This document shows, one piece after another, positions 18,024-25,666 of a DNA stretch of 27,353 nucleotides (positions are counted from its first letter, which is position 1; each line of letters opens with the position of its first letter). Source of the DNA: a virus; the IMG/VR virus record IMGVR_UViG_3300031566_000301, positions 1-27,353 of that record; one strand, written 5' to 3'. Made by a program: the position numbers and the translations under genes. Under the pieces are notes generated by a model. The model saw nothing but the letters and a program-made list of their open reading frames with translations. It did not search any database and was not told the DNA's origin.

Positions 18024-19082
18024 TTACTTCCTAGTTAATATCTTGGAACCGATTTTATTAAAATAGCGCTTTTCTTCAGCTTTACTTGCCACTTCTTCAG
18101 ACTCAACAATCACTAGATTATTACGAGATCTTGACATCAGTTCTTCAGTCTCCTTAGCCGTCAAAATTCGATGAGTACCAGTAAGGGTTGTCCCGATACC
18201 TTCTTCTTCACGTTTCTTCCTAATCTCCTGAAGCCTTTCCTCAGTCTGTTTTGCTTGCTTATCTGCTTCTTCCCTAATTCTCCTCATATGATCATCAACA
18301 AATAAATCATGTCTATCTTTCTTTCCTGCCATCTGCCTAAGAAGTTCTTCAACAAGTTCTTCAGCAGTGTCAACAGGAGCAGCCCATTTCTCCGGAGTCC
18401 ATTGAGTCTTTTTTACAGTACCTTTTTGAGAGAGCTTCTTACGACGTTCATCAGTCTTTTGGACAGAGGCATCATGCCGAGCTCTTATACCCCGAGCACC
18501 TTTCGGATTGGATGCAGAAGCCACTAAAATAGCAAGTGAGAGGTATTGATTGTATTTTGCCTCTTCATCCAACATTCTATTTAATGTTATCCAACTCTCC
18601 TGGCAGACATTCAATCCTATACTATTTGTACCCGGAATACCTGTAAGTTCCTCACAATTAGGGAACCTATTCCCTACAAGGCGCCATCTTCTCCGCGATT
18701 GCCCTGTATAACTAAATCCTTCAAGAAAATGTGTTGAATCATAATAGATTTTTCTTAATTCATTAAGTTCTATTAATATCGTTGAACGTAACTTACTAGG
18801 CATTCCAGAAAAAAGATCATAAATAGCTGCGTACTCATCATCTCTTTTTTTTAGAATACATCGACCATCAATTGATAAAAGACTGAATATCAGGAAATTT
18901 AAATTAAACCTATTCGTATAACTCTCTTCATCTGGACTTCCAGTATATATCTTAATTAGATCATACTCTTTTTCATTTACGGTCTTAAAAACAAAAAGTT
19001 TCCCTACCATTTTGAGGCTCACAGTTAGGAAACCCTTGTAAATAAGATCCGATAAAGCCTGATATGCTTCTTTCTTTTCCAT
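18024..19082 (-). CDS. Probable tail assembly chaperone, second of pair
   Basis: The 352-aa protein starts by a TAATG overlap with the preceding gene and lies directly before the tape measure, where tail chaperone pairs (lambda gpG/gpT type, T4 gp26/gp51 region) are found. The N-terminal ~200 residues are helical with hydrophobic segments (NLNFLIFSLLSIDGR; ESWITLNRMLDEE) and no transmembrane or enzyme motif. The C-terminal ~150 residues are highly charged (HMRRIREEADKQ, ERLQEIRKKREEEG), a probable coiled coil. Translational coupling is likely because no strong ribosome site precedes the ATG. A -1 frameshift fusion with the upstream gene is excluded by a stop in that frame just before the ATG. 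Role inferred from position and coupling; no family hallmark recognised. Confidence 0.65.
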   Translation of the reverse strand: MEKKEAYQALSDLIYKGFLTVSLKMVGKLFVFKTVNEKEYDLIKIYTGSPDEESYTNRFNLNFLIFSLLSIDGRCILKKRDDEYAAIYDLFSGMPSKLRSTILIELNELRKIYYDSTHFLEGFSYTGQSRRRWRLVGNRFPNCEELTGIPGTNSIGLNVCQESWITLNRMLDEEAKYNQYLSLAILVASASNPKGARGIRARHDASVQKTDERRKKLSQKGTVKKTQWTPEKWAAPVDTAEELVEELLRQMAGKKDRHDLFVDDHMRRIREEADKQAKQTEERLQEIRKKREEEGIGTTLTGTHRILTAKETEELMSRSRNNLVIVESEEVASKAEEKRYFNKIGSKILTRK

Positions 19083-19672
19083 TATTTATTTATAGCTTTA
19101 CTCTCAGTTTCTGCCATGTGATAATTACGGGCTTCTGCCTCTTTCTTGACCTGCTCATTCATCTTTTCAGTTTCAGTAAGTTCAATAGATTGCTCAGGCT
19201 CTTCTATTTTACGGAAATTTCTCTTTTCTTCATCTTCTGTTGGTGCTTCTGACACACTGAATTTTTTAAATTTTGCATCCTTAAGTACCTTAGATTCCAT
19301 CTCTTTTGCCATATCACTGAAAGCATCAAAAAGTAAATCGATTAGTGTCTGCGGCCAATCTGATAAGAAATCCATCATGAAGATGAATTTTGATTTGGTG
19401 ACGGGATTCCCTTCAGCATCTTTTGTGTTAATCTCTTTCTTATCTCCCAATTCAATTTCATTCATTTTCTTTATAGAATGAGCCAGTGTATGTCTCTTTA
19501 AAGAATCAATATACTTATGCTCTTCGACATCTTTACAGCCTTCAAGGACAAAGCCCTCTTCCTCTGAGGTCAAAGGTTCTATTTCAAAATGTAGGCCGGC
19601 TTCCTTAAGGTCCACATCTCTCCGAGGAGAAAAATTCTCCTTAATTTTTTTTAAAATATCAGAAAAATCCAT
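19082..19672 (-). CDS. Probable tail assembly chaperone, first of pair
   Basis: The 196-aa acidic, helical protein follows the tube gene and a non-coding gap, and overlaps the next gene by one base. Residues ~20-75 (LHFEIEPLTSEEEGFVLE, then DSLKRHTLAHSIKKMNEIE) resemble small tail assembly chaperones that bind the tape measure. In those the beta strand 'l.f.i.pLt..ee..v' precedes helices carrying 'Y...l....la.si..i'. A hydrophobic helix pair (FIFMMDFLSDWPQTLIDLLFD) follows, then a charged, probably disordered tail. The ribosome site AGGAGTG is 8 bases before the ATG. Chaperones are made in moderate amounts and are absent from the virion; the hairpin after the tube gene could set that lower level. 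Confidence 0.65.
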   Translation of the reverse strand: MDFSDILKKIKENFSPRRDVDLKEAGLHFEIEPLTSEEEGFVLEGCKDVEEHKYIDSLKRHTLAHSIKKMNEIELGDKKEINTKDAEGNPVTKSKFIFMMDFLSDWPQTLIDLLFDAFSDMAKEMESKVLKDAKFKKFSVSEAPTEDEEKRNFRKIEEPEQSIELTETEKMNEQVKKEAEARNYHMAETESKAINK

Positions 19673-19770
19673 AAAAAATCACTCCTTTTTTATCTTTATC
19701 CAGAAAATTTTTAAGCAAAAAGTGAAGAATATTTCCGAGGAAATTTCAGAAGAATTTCAGAGGTTTTTAT

Positions 19771-19804
19771 CTTATCTTATTTAGAGAATCTTATCTATTA
19801 TCTG
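19771..19804 (-). promoter_or_regulatory. Paired GATAAGAT motif in the gap before the chaperone genes
   Basis: On the minus strand this part of the 195-base gap reads CAGATAA, then AGATAAGATT, then AAGATAAGAT; the two GATAAG cores are 19 bp apart. A similar array precedes the sheath gene. The gap has no convincing -10/-35 pair, so this may be a phage-type promoter element or operator that restarts transcription after the hairpin. AT-rich chance similarity cannot be excluded. Confidence 0.4.
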
Positions 19805-19817
19805 AATTTAAATTTAT

Positions 19818-19840
19818 GGGGCTCCTATATAAGGAACCCC
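19818..19840 (-). terminator. GC-rich hairpin after the tail tube gene
   Basis: On the minus strand GGGGTTCC, a 7-base loop (TTATATA) and GGAGCCCC can form an 8-bp stem with one G-U pair, 28 bases after the tube stop codon. It is the strongest hairpin in an AT-rich region. No U-run follows immediately, so it is not a textbook intrinsic terminator; it may instead protect the 3' end of the tube mRNA or cause partial termination. Confidence 0.55.
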
Positions 19841-19867
19841 ATTGTATCCTCAGGAATAACTTACTAA

Positions 19868-20551
19868 TTACCCTATTGGCGTAAATCTTGTCGAACGAGC
19901 AGGATTAGTATCCAGTATTGAGTAAGGCTCAATATCAGAAACAGTGTTCGGATACAGACCTGGTCCGGCTAATATGTCTGACACATTAATCGTGACAGTT
20001 TCCTGCACGAGAGCCGCATCAGAGGCATACGATACCGAATAATCTGATATCCAACATGCTTCAAAAAAAGTCAAAACTGCATACTGTCTATAAATTCCTT
20101 TATCAGCATCAGTCGGGAATTGGGATACATCACTTACATTTTGAGCAACACTGCCGTCAGTATTCTCGGCAGCAATACCACTAAACACAACTTCTTGACG
20201 TATATCAAAAGGCCAACGGTGATGCTTCAACGATCTTGCAATACCATCAACACCAGCTTTATATCCAAACACCTGGAATACATTAGATAAATATAGAGCA
20301 GTCCTCGTAACTGATATTGTCATAGGATCAGTTACAGAAGGTACGAGCTCGGCTATTTGGTCTCCAAAACCTATACCCCTCACAGGTTCAATTGTCCTTG
20401 CTTCAGACGGATCAAAAGTAGCTATAACACCGATCTGTACTAATTGACCAGTCGCATTATATGCAAATATTCGGTTTTTAGAGCTAATAACCGATAGGGT
20501 ATTTGGCGTTACACCTTGTCTGAAAATATAGCTATCAACATCTCTAGCCAT
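19868..20551 (-). CDS. Tail tube protein
   Basis: The 227-aa protein forms the inner tube through which DNA passes. Its length and pattern suit the contractile-tail tube family: a short N-terminal segment, then a beta-rich body with GFGDQIAELVPSVTDPMT and an 'isVtRtalYlsn' element followed by a long loop containing RWPFDIRQEV. It closes with 'FFEACWISDYSVSY' and 'V.ETVTINVSDI', which is the usual end of tube proteins (xx..vsy...d..v.E.vtl....). A strong ribosome site (AAGGAGG) 6 bases before the ATG agrees with a high-copy protein. Normally the tube gene directly follows the sheath gene; here the EK-rich gene and the IsrB locus lie between them. Confidence 0.85.
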   Translation of the reverse strand: MARDVDSYIFRQGVTPNTLSVISSKNRIFAYNATGQLVQIGVIATFDPSEARTIEPVRGIGFGDQIAELVPSVTDPMTISVTRTALYLSNVFQVFGYKAGVDGIARSLKHHRWPFDIRQEVVFSGIAAENTDGSVAQNVSDVSQFPTDADKGIYRQYAVLTFFEACWISDYSVSYASDAALVQETVTINVSDILAGPGLYPNTVSDIEPYSILDTNPARSTRFTPIG

Positions 20552-20582
20552 GAAATACCTCCTTTATCTAATTCAATTTTAA

Positions 20583-21509
20583 TCAAAATGTGTACACTAA
20601 ACCACCAAATCTTTGTAATAATACTGTCTTGTTATAAGACACGGGAAAATTATCACTCCATTTAGTTCTTAATGTGATACAGTTAGCTTTTAAACTTCGC
20701 ACAGAACCTACTATGGTACCCCTTGTTCTATGACTGGATTTTACTAAATCATAGTGGCGTAAACCTTTTTTTTCTGTACAAGTCTTAGATGGATTAGACT
20801 CCCAAATCTTTGCCCTTTTCGGTTTAATTTGGTACTCTATTCCAACCAATTTATTACTCTCAACTATTGCACAAGCATCATGGCTATGTCTTTTAGTAAG
20901 ATCAAGTTCAAGTCTTACTTGCTTGGTGATATAGCCAAACGTGACTTCATATACCATACCTAACTTATGAATTTGATCATGTAAATATTCTTTTCCAATT
21001 TCAACTAAAGAGAAAAATTTACCATAAGATTTTTTTGCATGATTAAAAAAAACTTCCTCAACCTTTACTTTCTTGATATTGAGCCTTTTTCTTAAATCAT
21101 TTATAACTCTGATAATACAATCCTTTTTTTGCCTAATGCTCGGAACAATTTTAGATTTAATTCTGTTATTAAACTTTGGTTGACGATTTCTCAATCTAAA
21201 ACGTCTAGCTCTGCGATAATTTCTCCGTTCTTCTACTTTCCTGCTTACATCCTGTCGATGGTTAAGTTGAGCATGAAATACTATTTCATTTGTTTTAACA
21301 TTTTTAACAGCAATACCAACATACTTAGCTCCATCATCTACACCGACTTCAAATTCACCTATTGGATAACTCACTTTTCGATTGAGTTGAATGGTGAAGG
21401 GAACGACTTGTTTAACCACGGCTTTACCTTGATCGAGTAATTGTCTTGCTCGTCTTGGCTTAGTAGGTAAACAAGGTCTACTTTCACTATCAATTACAAA
21501 GACTTTCAT
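20583..21509 (-). CDS. isrB: IsrB-type RNA-guided nickase (RuvC only, IscB family)
   Basis: About 308 aa from the ATG at 21509 (a TTG one codon upstream is less well spaced from GAGG). The N-terminal PLMP/RRXRR domain reads PCLPTKPRRARQLLDQGKA. RuvC-I is FEVGVDDGAKYVGIAV with D58; the arginine-rich bridge helix is RRNYRRARRFRLRNRQPKF; RuvC-II is VKVEEVFFN (E151/E152); RuvC-III is KRHSHDACAIV (H208, D211). Only ~55 residues separate RuvC-II and RuvC-III, including TFGYITKQVRLEL, with no HNH motif. This is the IsrB arrangement, not IscB. The C-terminal ~80 residues match the target-adjacent-motif-interacting region and appear complete. All nuclease residues are present, so omega-RNA-guided nicking of the non-target strand is expected from the family. 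No TnpA is nearby; the next gene starts 31 bases later. Slightly shorter than typical IsrB (~350 aa). Confidence 0.88.
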   Translation of the reverse strand: MKVFVIDSESRPCLPTKPRRARQLLDQGKAVVKQVVPFTIQLNRKVSYPIGEFEVGVDDGAKYVGIAVKNVKTNEIVFHAQLNHRQDVSRKVEERRNYRRARRFRLRNRQPKFNNRIKSKIVPSIRQKKDCIIRVINDLRKRLNIKKVKVEEVFFNHAKKSYGKFFSLVEIGKEYLHDQIHKLGMVYEVTFGYITKQVRLELDLTKRHSHDACAIVESNKLVGIEYQIKPKRAKIWESNPSKTCTEKKGLRHYDLVKSSHRTRGTIVGSVRSLKANCITLRTKWSDNFPVSYNKTVLLQRFGGLVYTF

Positions 21510-21512
21510 CAA

Positions 21513-21700
21513 AAAGCCTCATTTAAGAGGAAACTAAATAGTTATTGTTGTCCTCGGCCATGTCGCCAACGGATTATTCAGAACTGGACACATTCTGACG
21601 TCCTAAATGTTGACTGACGTAGTTGGACATTTCACCCAAACAGCAGGGCTTAATTACCGACTTAACCTCAGAGCTTCTCAAATATGATTTGATTTTCATG
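21513..21700 (-). ncRNA. Putative omega RNA (HEARO-like) of the IsrB system
   Basis: The ~260-base gap between the EK-rich gene and isrB lies on the side where IscB/IsrB omega RNAs are encoded, and is visibly richer in G and C than its surroundings. Possible helices on the minus strand are GCCC/GGGU around a TGCTGTTT loop; AACT/AGTT enclosing ACATT/AATGT; GTTG/CAAC enclosing GGC-GACATG-GCC; and CCTC/GAGG just before the ATG. CCAAC and GTTGG could add a long-range pairing. The guide would be at the 5' end, near 21690-21720, taken from flanking phage sequence. Boundaries are guesses; a covariance-model search would settle it. Confidence 0.65.
21517..21530 (-). promoter_or_regulatory. Hairpin covering the isrB ribosome binding site
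   Basis: CCTC and GAGG, separated by TTAAAT, can pair just before the ATG; GAGG is the isrB Shine-Dalgarno sequence (7 bases from ATG). The structure is short, but it would reduce translation of the nickase when formed and couple omega RNA folding to isrB expression. Confidence 0.45.
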
Positions 21701-21771
21701 GATTCTTTCAATTCCAATAAATTCCATTAGCTGTTATAAGCTCCTTAAAAGGTTATTATCTTTGAAAAAAT

Positions 21772-22791
21772 TTATTTAAAAAGTTGATCTAACGTCGCTG
21801 ATTCCTCAGGAGATAGATCGCCTATGTCTTCAGGCATTAAATAACTTGCAGCCATTTCGATCCCAAGAATTTCAGTATTAACAAGAGTAGGCTCTGTAGC
21901 TTCCTTCTCTTCTTCTGCTTCCTTAGTCTCTACTGGTTTCTCATCAGCCTTTTTCTCTTTGGCTTTTACTTCTTCCTCTTCTACAGGAACTTTTTCTTCC
22001 TTAGCTTCCTTATCTTTATTCATAGGACATTCAGGAGAATCTTTCATAGGACCTGTACCATCAGGAATACCGGGGCCTTTTTTCTTTCCGGCCTCTTTCT
22101 CTTTTTCTACTTCATCATCTTTAGCAGGGTCACTTTCAGAAGTTTTCTTCTTCTTAGCCTCTACTTCTTCTTTTTCTTCATCATCAGACTTACAAGCAGC
22201 CTTTTTATCACCTACAACATCGGCAATAAGGGCTCTCTTCACTGCTTCGGAAGCTTTCTTTGACCAAGCATCCAGATCAACCTGAGGAGTCTCCTCAGCC
22301 GCTTCTATGATCTCCTTAACTTCATCAGCTTTCTTTTTCTCTTTCTTAAAGTCAGGATTTTTTACTACCTCACCTTTATCATCCTTCATAAGCCAAGGCG
22401 GTAATCCTTTTCCAGCCTCAACCATACGCGACTCCAGTTCTTCATCACTCATCTTAGCAACGGCATAAGCCATTGTTCTTAAATCCTTCGCTATAGGATC
22501 ACTCTCTTGAAATGTCTGAGAGAGAATGTCCATACCTGCTATTAAAGTTTTGCGATCCATTGAAGATGCCTCACTTTCATTTGACATTTTATTTTTCGGT
22601 GGATAAAAATCAGAATTGTTTCTCTGATCCCCATAAGTCTTTAATGACTCAGCCTTTGCTTGCTCATAAGATTGATTCTTAAGAATTTCCTCAGGCCTGA
22701 AATACATACGACGTTCAATAGGTACTACAGTAGGGTCGAAAAGAAATTCCAATATATTGTTTGCTATTTTTTTCCTTTTTTCTAAATCCAT
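21772..22791 (-). CDS. Glu/Lys-rich protein of unknown function
   Basis: The 339-aa protein lies after the sheath gene and its hairpin, with AAAGGGAG as ribosome site before ATG. Residues 1-110 contain helices and a Pro-Glu segment (IERRMYFRPEEILK; NKMSNESEASSMDRKT). Residues ~140-290 are low-complexity Lys/Glu/Ala with repeated KK/EE runs (EEKEEVEAKKKKTSES, KAKEKKADEKP). The last ~40 residues are an ordinary folded-looking tail (GIEMAASYLMPEDIGDL). It resembles no recognised tail family. Possible roles include a chaperone-like or scaffold-like helper of sheath/tube assembly, but that is guesswork. The opposite-strand Ser/Phe-rich frame is only its mirror image. Confidence 0.75.
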   Translation of the reverse strand: MDLEKRKKIANNILEFLFDPTVVPIERRMYFRPEEILKNQSYEQAKAESLKTYGDQRNNSDFYPPKNKMSNESEASSMDRKTLIAGMDILSQTFQESDPIAKDLRTMAYAVAKMSDEELESRMVEAGKGLPPWLMKDDKGEVVKNPDFKKEKKKADEVKEIIEAAEETPQVDLDAWSKKASEAVKRALIADVVGDKKAACKSDDEEKEEVEAKKKKTSESDPAKDDEVEKEKEAGKKKGPGIPDGTGPMKDSPECPMNKDKEAKEEKVPVEEEEVKAKEKKADEKPVETKEAEEEKEATEPTLVNTEILGIEMAASYLMPEDIGDLSPEESATLDQLFK

Positions 22792-22811
22792 CGGTTACTC
22801 CCTTTATGAGA

Positions 22812-22832
22812 GGAAGGGACCATAGTCCCTCC
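22812..22832 (-). terminator. GC-rich hairpin after the tail sheath gene
   Basis: In the 59-base gap after the sheath stop, GGAGGGAC and GTCCCTTCC form an 8-bp stem around TATG on the minus strand. No U-run follows. The position, just after the most abundant tail gene, parallels the hairpin after the tube gene and suggests mRNA 3'-end protection or attenuation. It lies close to the next gene's ribosome site. Confidence 0.55.
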
Positions 22833-22850
22833 CCCTTGCCTCCCTTATAA

Positions 22851-25643
22851 TTAGACACTGCTTCGTAAGTTAAACGTAATTACGATCCACAACAGTGGGA
22901 ATACCGGACTGTAATAAGCAACAACATTAACGATTGTCGGATCATTTGCATCCTGCTCAGCTTTTACACCTGTGTAAGCTGTAATTATTGAAGCCTGCTG
23001 TAAAGCTGAAAGATATGATTTAAGCGTCTGCTCAATTTCGGAAATTCTCTGAGTCAGAAGTTTTGATCCGATATAAGGATTCAGATTAGCACGAGCACCG
23101 CGCTGTATAAAATCCTTCGTCCTTATAATCGAGGGCGTCCTGGTTAAAACCGATGAGACATCCGTTGTCAGAGCGAATTTAATCTGAATTTCTGCAGGTT
23201 GTTCTTCAAGCAATGTAAGACCAGCATTTGCTGTTTGAGCAGCTGTTACTGAATCCATTCTCCTGAATAGACGGGTAAAACCTACAATAGGTTTACGAGT
23301 CATAGGCTCAGCTACATCAAACGCCGGAGAAGTGTCTCTTCCGGTTACTGCAGCAGCAAGCATCTCTCCACCAACAAGATATTCGACACTCTGACCAAGC
23401 TCATCCGTAAGAGTTATGACTCCTCCATCAGGATAGATACCGATCATTCTCTCTGAATTCATCGATCTGGCATAGACTTGAGCAGTCTCCGGACTTGTAT
23501 TAGTAGCAAATCCAAAATAAGAGTAATGCTCATTAGCATAACGAATACCCGACTGTCTCGTATTTGATGTCTTAAGATAAGACAGTACTGACGCCGATGT
23601 TGTGACAGGTTCCATCACAGTAGGACGGATACCACCTTCCATTGGCTCATTGAAATAATCGATACCATCTATGTATCTTGAATCAGGAGCGTCATCCCCA
23701 CCTGCGGTCTTCTCAATCTGTAATAATGCTACTATCTGAGCACCATTCAAGAAGGCCAGGTGAGCTGCAAGTCCCAATTTATTCCGAACACTCAAACTGC
23801 CTGTATCTGCCAGAACATTTTTTTCCTGGGTGTACAGTTTAGCTTTTGTTAATCCCTCAGAATCGAACTGTTTTGCCTCTGTAAAAGAGACATAGTAGAA
23901 ATCCCCGATACTCGGTTCATTCCCTGACAAATTATATGTGTTTATGAGGGCTGTATCTCCAACACCAACATCAGTAGTATTTGCAACTGTAACTCTGATT
24001 CCAGGAACAGCTCTTGTAGGAGCAGCATCTGCTGTGAAAGTAGGAGAACTTGTATAACCCAATTTGTCTCCTATCTGATAAACAACCATGGCACCTTCAT
24101 TTATAGTTACCCTGAATCCTGTCTTATTATCTCTATAAGTCTGGTTCACATATCCTGTATTATCTCCTGCAGAACCTGTACCACTTGAATCAGATGACCA
24201 CACGTAGTAACGAGTGGCATCAAGAAACTCAAGATAGATAGTCTCAGCCACTGCAAATCCAGGCATAACCTGTGCATCACTATTACCCGATCCTGTACCA
24301 TTCGGATAAGTCACATTCTCTGCAGCAAAATCCGGATCACCAACTGTGGTATCAGCTGTAGACCATAGACAATCCATTGCAATACCCGTATCCTCACCTA
24401 CTAAAGTGTATTCACCCGTACCTGCAATACCAGCAACTGAGCAAGTCAGTGTCCAGGCATCATCAGGAAGAAGATTAGTATACTGAGTAACATAAACACT
24501 TTCACCAACTGCAGGAGGTGTTGCAAGAAGAACAGTCCTGGCTGTACCATTAAGCTGTAAAGCATCTACAACTGTGGCATCTGTTGGAGAAGTTCCATGA
24601 TAACAAGTAACAAGATCAGGATTATCTGTCTGATAACCAAGACCCTGCCCACTTACCGGAATGCCTTCAAGAGTAAATGTTGCATTAGTACCATCAACAG
24701 TACCTGTCATAGGTCTCCTGAAAGTACGATTATCAAAAAGTGTCCCAGTAATCTGAGTATCATCAAAATACTCTGTAGCGATTGTGTGCTGACCGGAAGC
24801 AATATTGAAGGAGTGACCCCAGTTAATTGTACTGAAGACTCCGGTAGTGTCTACAACAAAATCCGTATTAACGATAAAATCAGAAGTACCAGGAGCATAA
24901 CCAATTTTAGTTACTGCCTCTACATAAGGAGAAGGAAGAATATCAGCGGTGTCTGGCCATTCATTTGAATAATAAGTAACGGCCACTGTCTGAGCTATAG
25001 TCGGAGCCACTGCCAGAGTAATCTGACCTGAATCTCCATCTACAGCGGAAACTGTCACAGCTGTACCATTAACTTTAACTGTAACATGAGTTGGGTCTGT
25101 TGTTGTTATACCACCATTATCTCCCTGAACAATAGGAACATAATGTGTTCGGAAAATCACACGAGTACCATCAACTTGGTCTGTGAGATTCTCATCCGTA
25201 TGAAGTGTGTCTGTACGACTGAAGTAGTAAGTACATAATACTTCTGATCCAGTGCGAGGAATATTTACTAAATAAATTTCTCCAGTCTCTCCATCCACCG
25301 ATGAAACAGGTACCGGTTCAGCATCCACGTAAACAATGACCTTATTAGGGTCATCTGTTACTGTACCAGTTCCATTCCCGCTTACTATAGGGAAATATGA
25401 AACTGTGAAATTACGATTAGTACCGCTTAACTGGCTGGAGACATTCTCTCTAACGATCTTATTATCTGCTATTGAAGATGATCCGCGAATCATCTCATAA
25501 TTGTTGACAGGTATATTTTCCTCACCAACTCCTATGAAAGCGGGGACGCGAATATCGCCGGAAGCCGTAACAAGGGGTGCCTCGTTCAGTGTCTGAGTGT
25601 ACACATTCGGAAACGAAAAACTATCAAAAGGTCCGAGCGCCAT
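22851..25643 (-). CDS. Tail sheath protein with inserted beta modules
   Basis: The 930-aa protein is the contractile sheath. The C-terminal region has the sheath core: RTPSIIRTKDFIQRGARANLN, IGSKLLTQRISEIEQTLKSYLS, and the closing 'VNVVAYYSPVFPLLWIVITF' strand, which swaps into neighbouring subunits in known sheaths. The N-terminus (FSFPNVYTQTLNEAP, then RVPAFIGVG) also fits. It is much longer than T4 gp18 (659 aa) because of inserted modules at ~67-141, ~150-226 and ~312-388. Each has 'dGt...F', 'V.V.v.g', 'v..vdg.tG.i.L..aP..g..V.vtYy'. These probably project from the tail surface. GGAGG lies 7 bases before the ATG. A 48-base upstream region holds a possible extended -10 and the paired motif. 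Confidence 0.88.
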   Translation of the reverse strand: MALGPFDSFSFPNVYTQTLNEAPLVTASGDIRVPAFIGVGEENIPVNNYEMIRGSSSIADNKIVRENVSSQLSGTNRNFTVSYFPIVSGNGTGTVTDDPNKVIVYVDAEPVPVSSVDGETGEIYLVNIPRTGSEVLCTYYFSRTDTLHTDENLTDQVDGTRVIFRTHYVPIVQGDNGGITTTDPTHVTVKVNGTAVTVSAVDGDSGQITLAVAPTIAQTVAVTYYSNEWPDTADILPSPYVEAVTKIGYAPGTSDFIVNTDFVVDTTGVFSTINWGHSFNIASGQHTIATEYFDDTQITGTLFDNRTFRRPMTGTVDGTNATFTLEGIPVSGQGLGYQTDNPDLVTCYHGTSPTDATVVDALQLNGTARTVLLATPPAVGESVYVTQYTNLLPDDAWTLTCSVAGIAGTGEYTLVGEDTGIAMDCLWSTADTTVGDPDFAAENVTYPNGTGSGNSDAQVMPGFAVAETIYLEFLDATRYYVWSSDSSGTGSAGDNTGYVNQTYRDNKTGFRVTINEGAMVVYQIGDKLGYTSSPTFTADAAPTRAVPGIRVTVANTTDVGVGDTALINTYNLSGNEPSIGDFYYVSFTEAKQFDSEGLTKAKLYTQEKNVLADTGSLSVRNKLGLAAHLAFLNGAQIVALLQIEKTAGGDDAPDSRYIDGIDYFNEPMEGGIRPTVMEPVTTSASVLSYLKTSNTRQSGIRYANEHYSYFGFATNTSPETAQVYARSMNSERMIGIYPDGGVITLTDELGQSVEYLVGGEMLAAAVTGRDTSPAFDVAEPMTRKPIVGFTRLFRRMDSVTAAQTANAGLTLLEEQPAEIQIKFALTTDVSSVLTRTPSIIRTKDFIQRGARANLNPYIGSKLLTQRISEIEQTLKSYLSALQQASIITAYTGVKAEQDANDPTIVNVVAYYSPVFPLLWIVITFNLRSSV

Positions 25644-25666
25644 TTTTAACCTCCAAAAGGTATATT

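Noticed and set aside
19070-19100. Programmed -1 frameshift in the chaperone pair
   Set aside because: No slippery heptamer is seen and the -1 frame has a TAA a few bases before the second ATG.
20552-20582. IS200/IS605-type right end hairpin after isrB
   Set aside because: Only 31 bases separate isrB from the tube gene; no stem-loop was found there beyond a palindrome GTGTACAC inside the isrB end.
21129-21440. Plus-strand frame of 103 codons opposite isrB
   Set aside because: It has no ribosome site or recognisable domain and mirrors a Lys/Arg-rich gene; treated as a shadow.
20583-21509. Calling the RuvC protein IscB or TnpB
   Set aside because: The distance between RuvC-II and RuvC-III (~55 residues) leaves no room for an HNH domain, and no HNH motif is seen. 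The PLMP/RRXRR start and bridge helix are not those of TnpB.
21959-22285. Plus-strand Ser/Phe-rich frame of 108 codons
   Set aside because: It is the antisense of the Glu/Lys-rich gene; its composition is explained by that gene's codons.
24597-24968. Plus-strand frame of 123 codons
   Set aside because: Lies wholly inside the sheath gene on the opposite strand and shows no domain or ribosome site.
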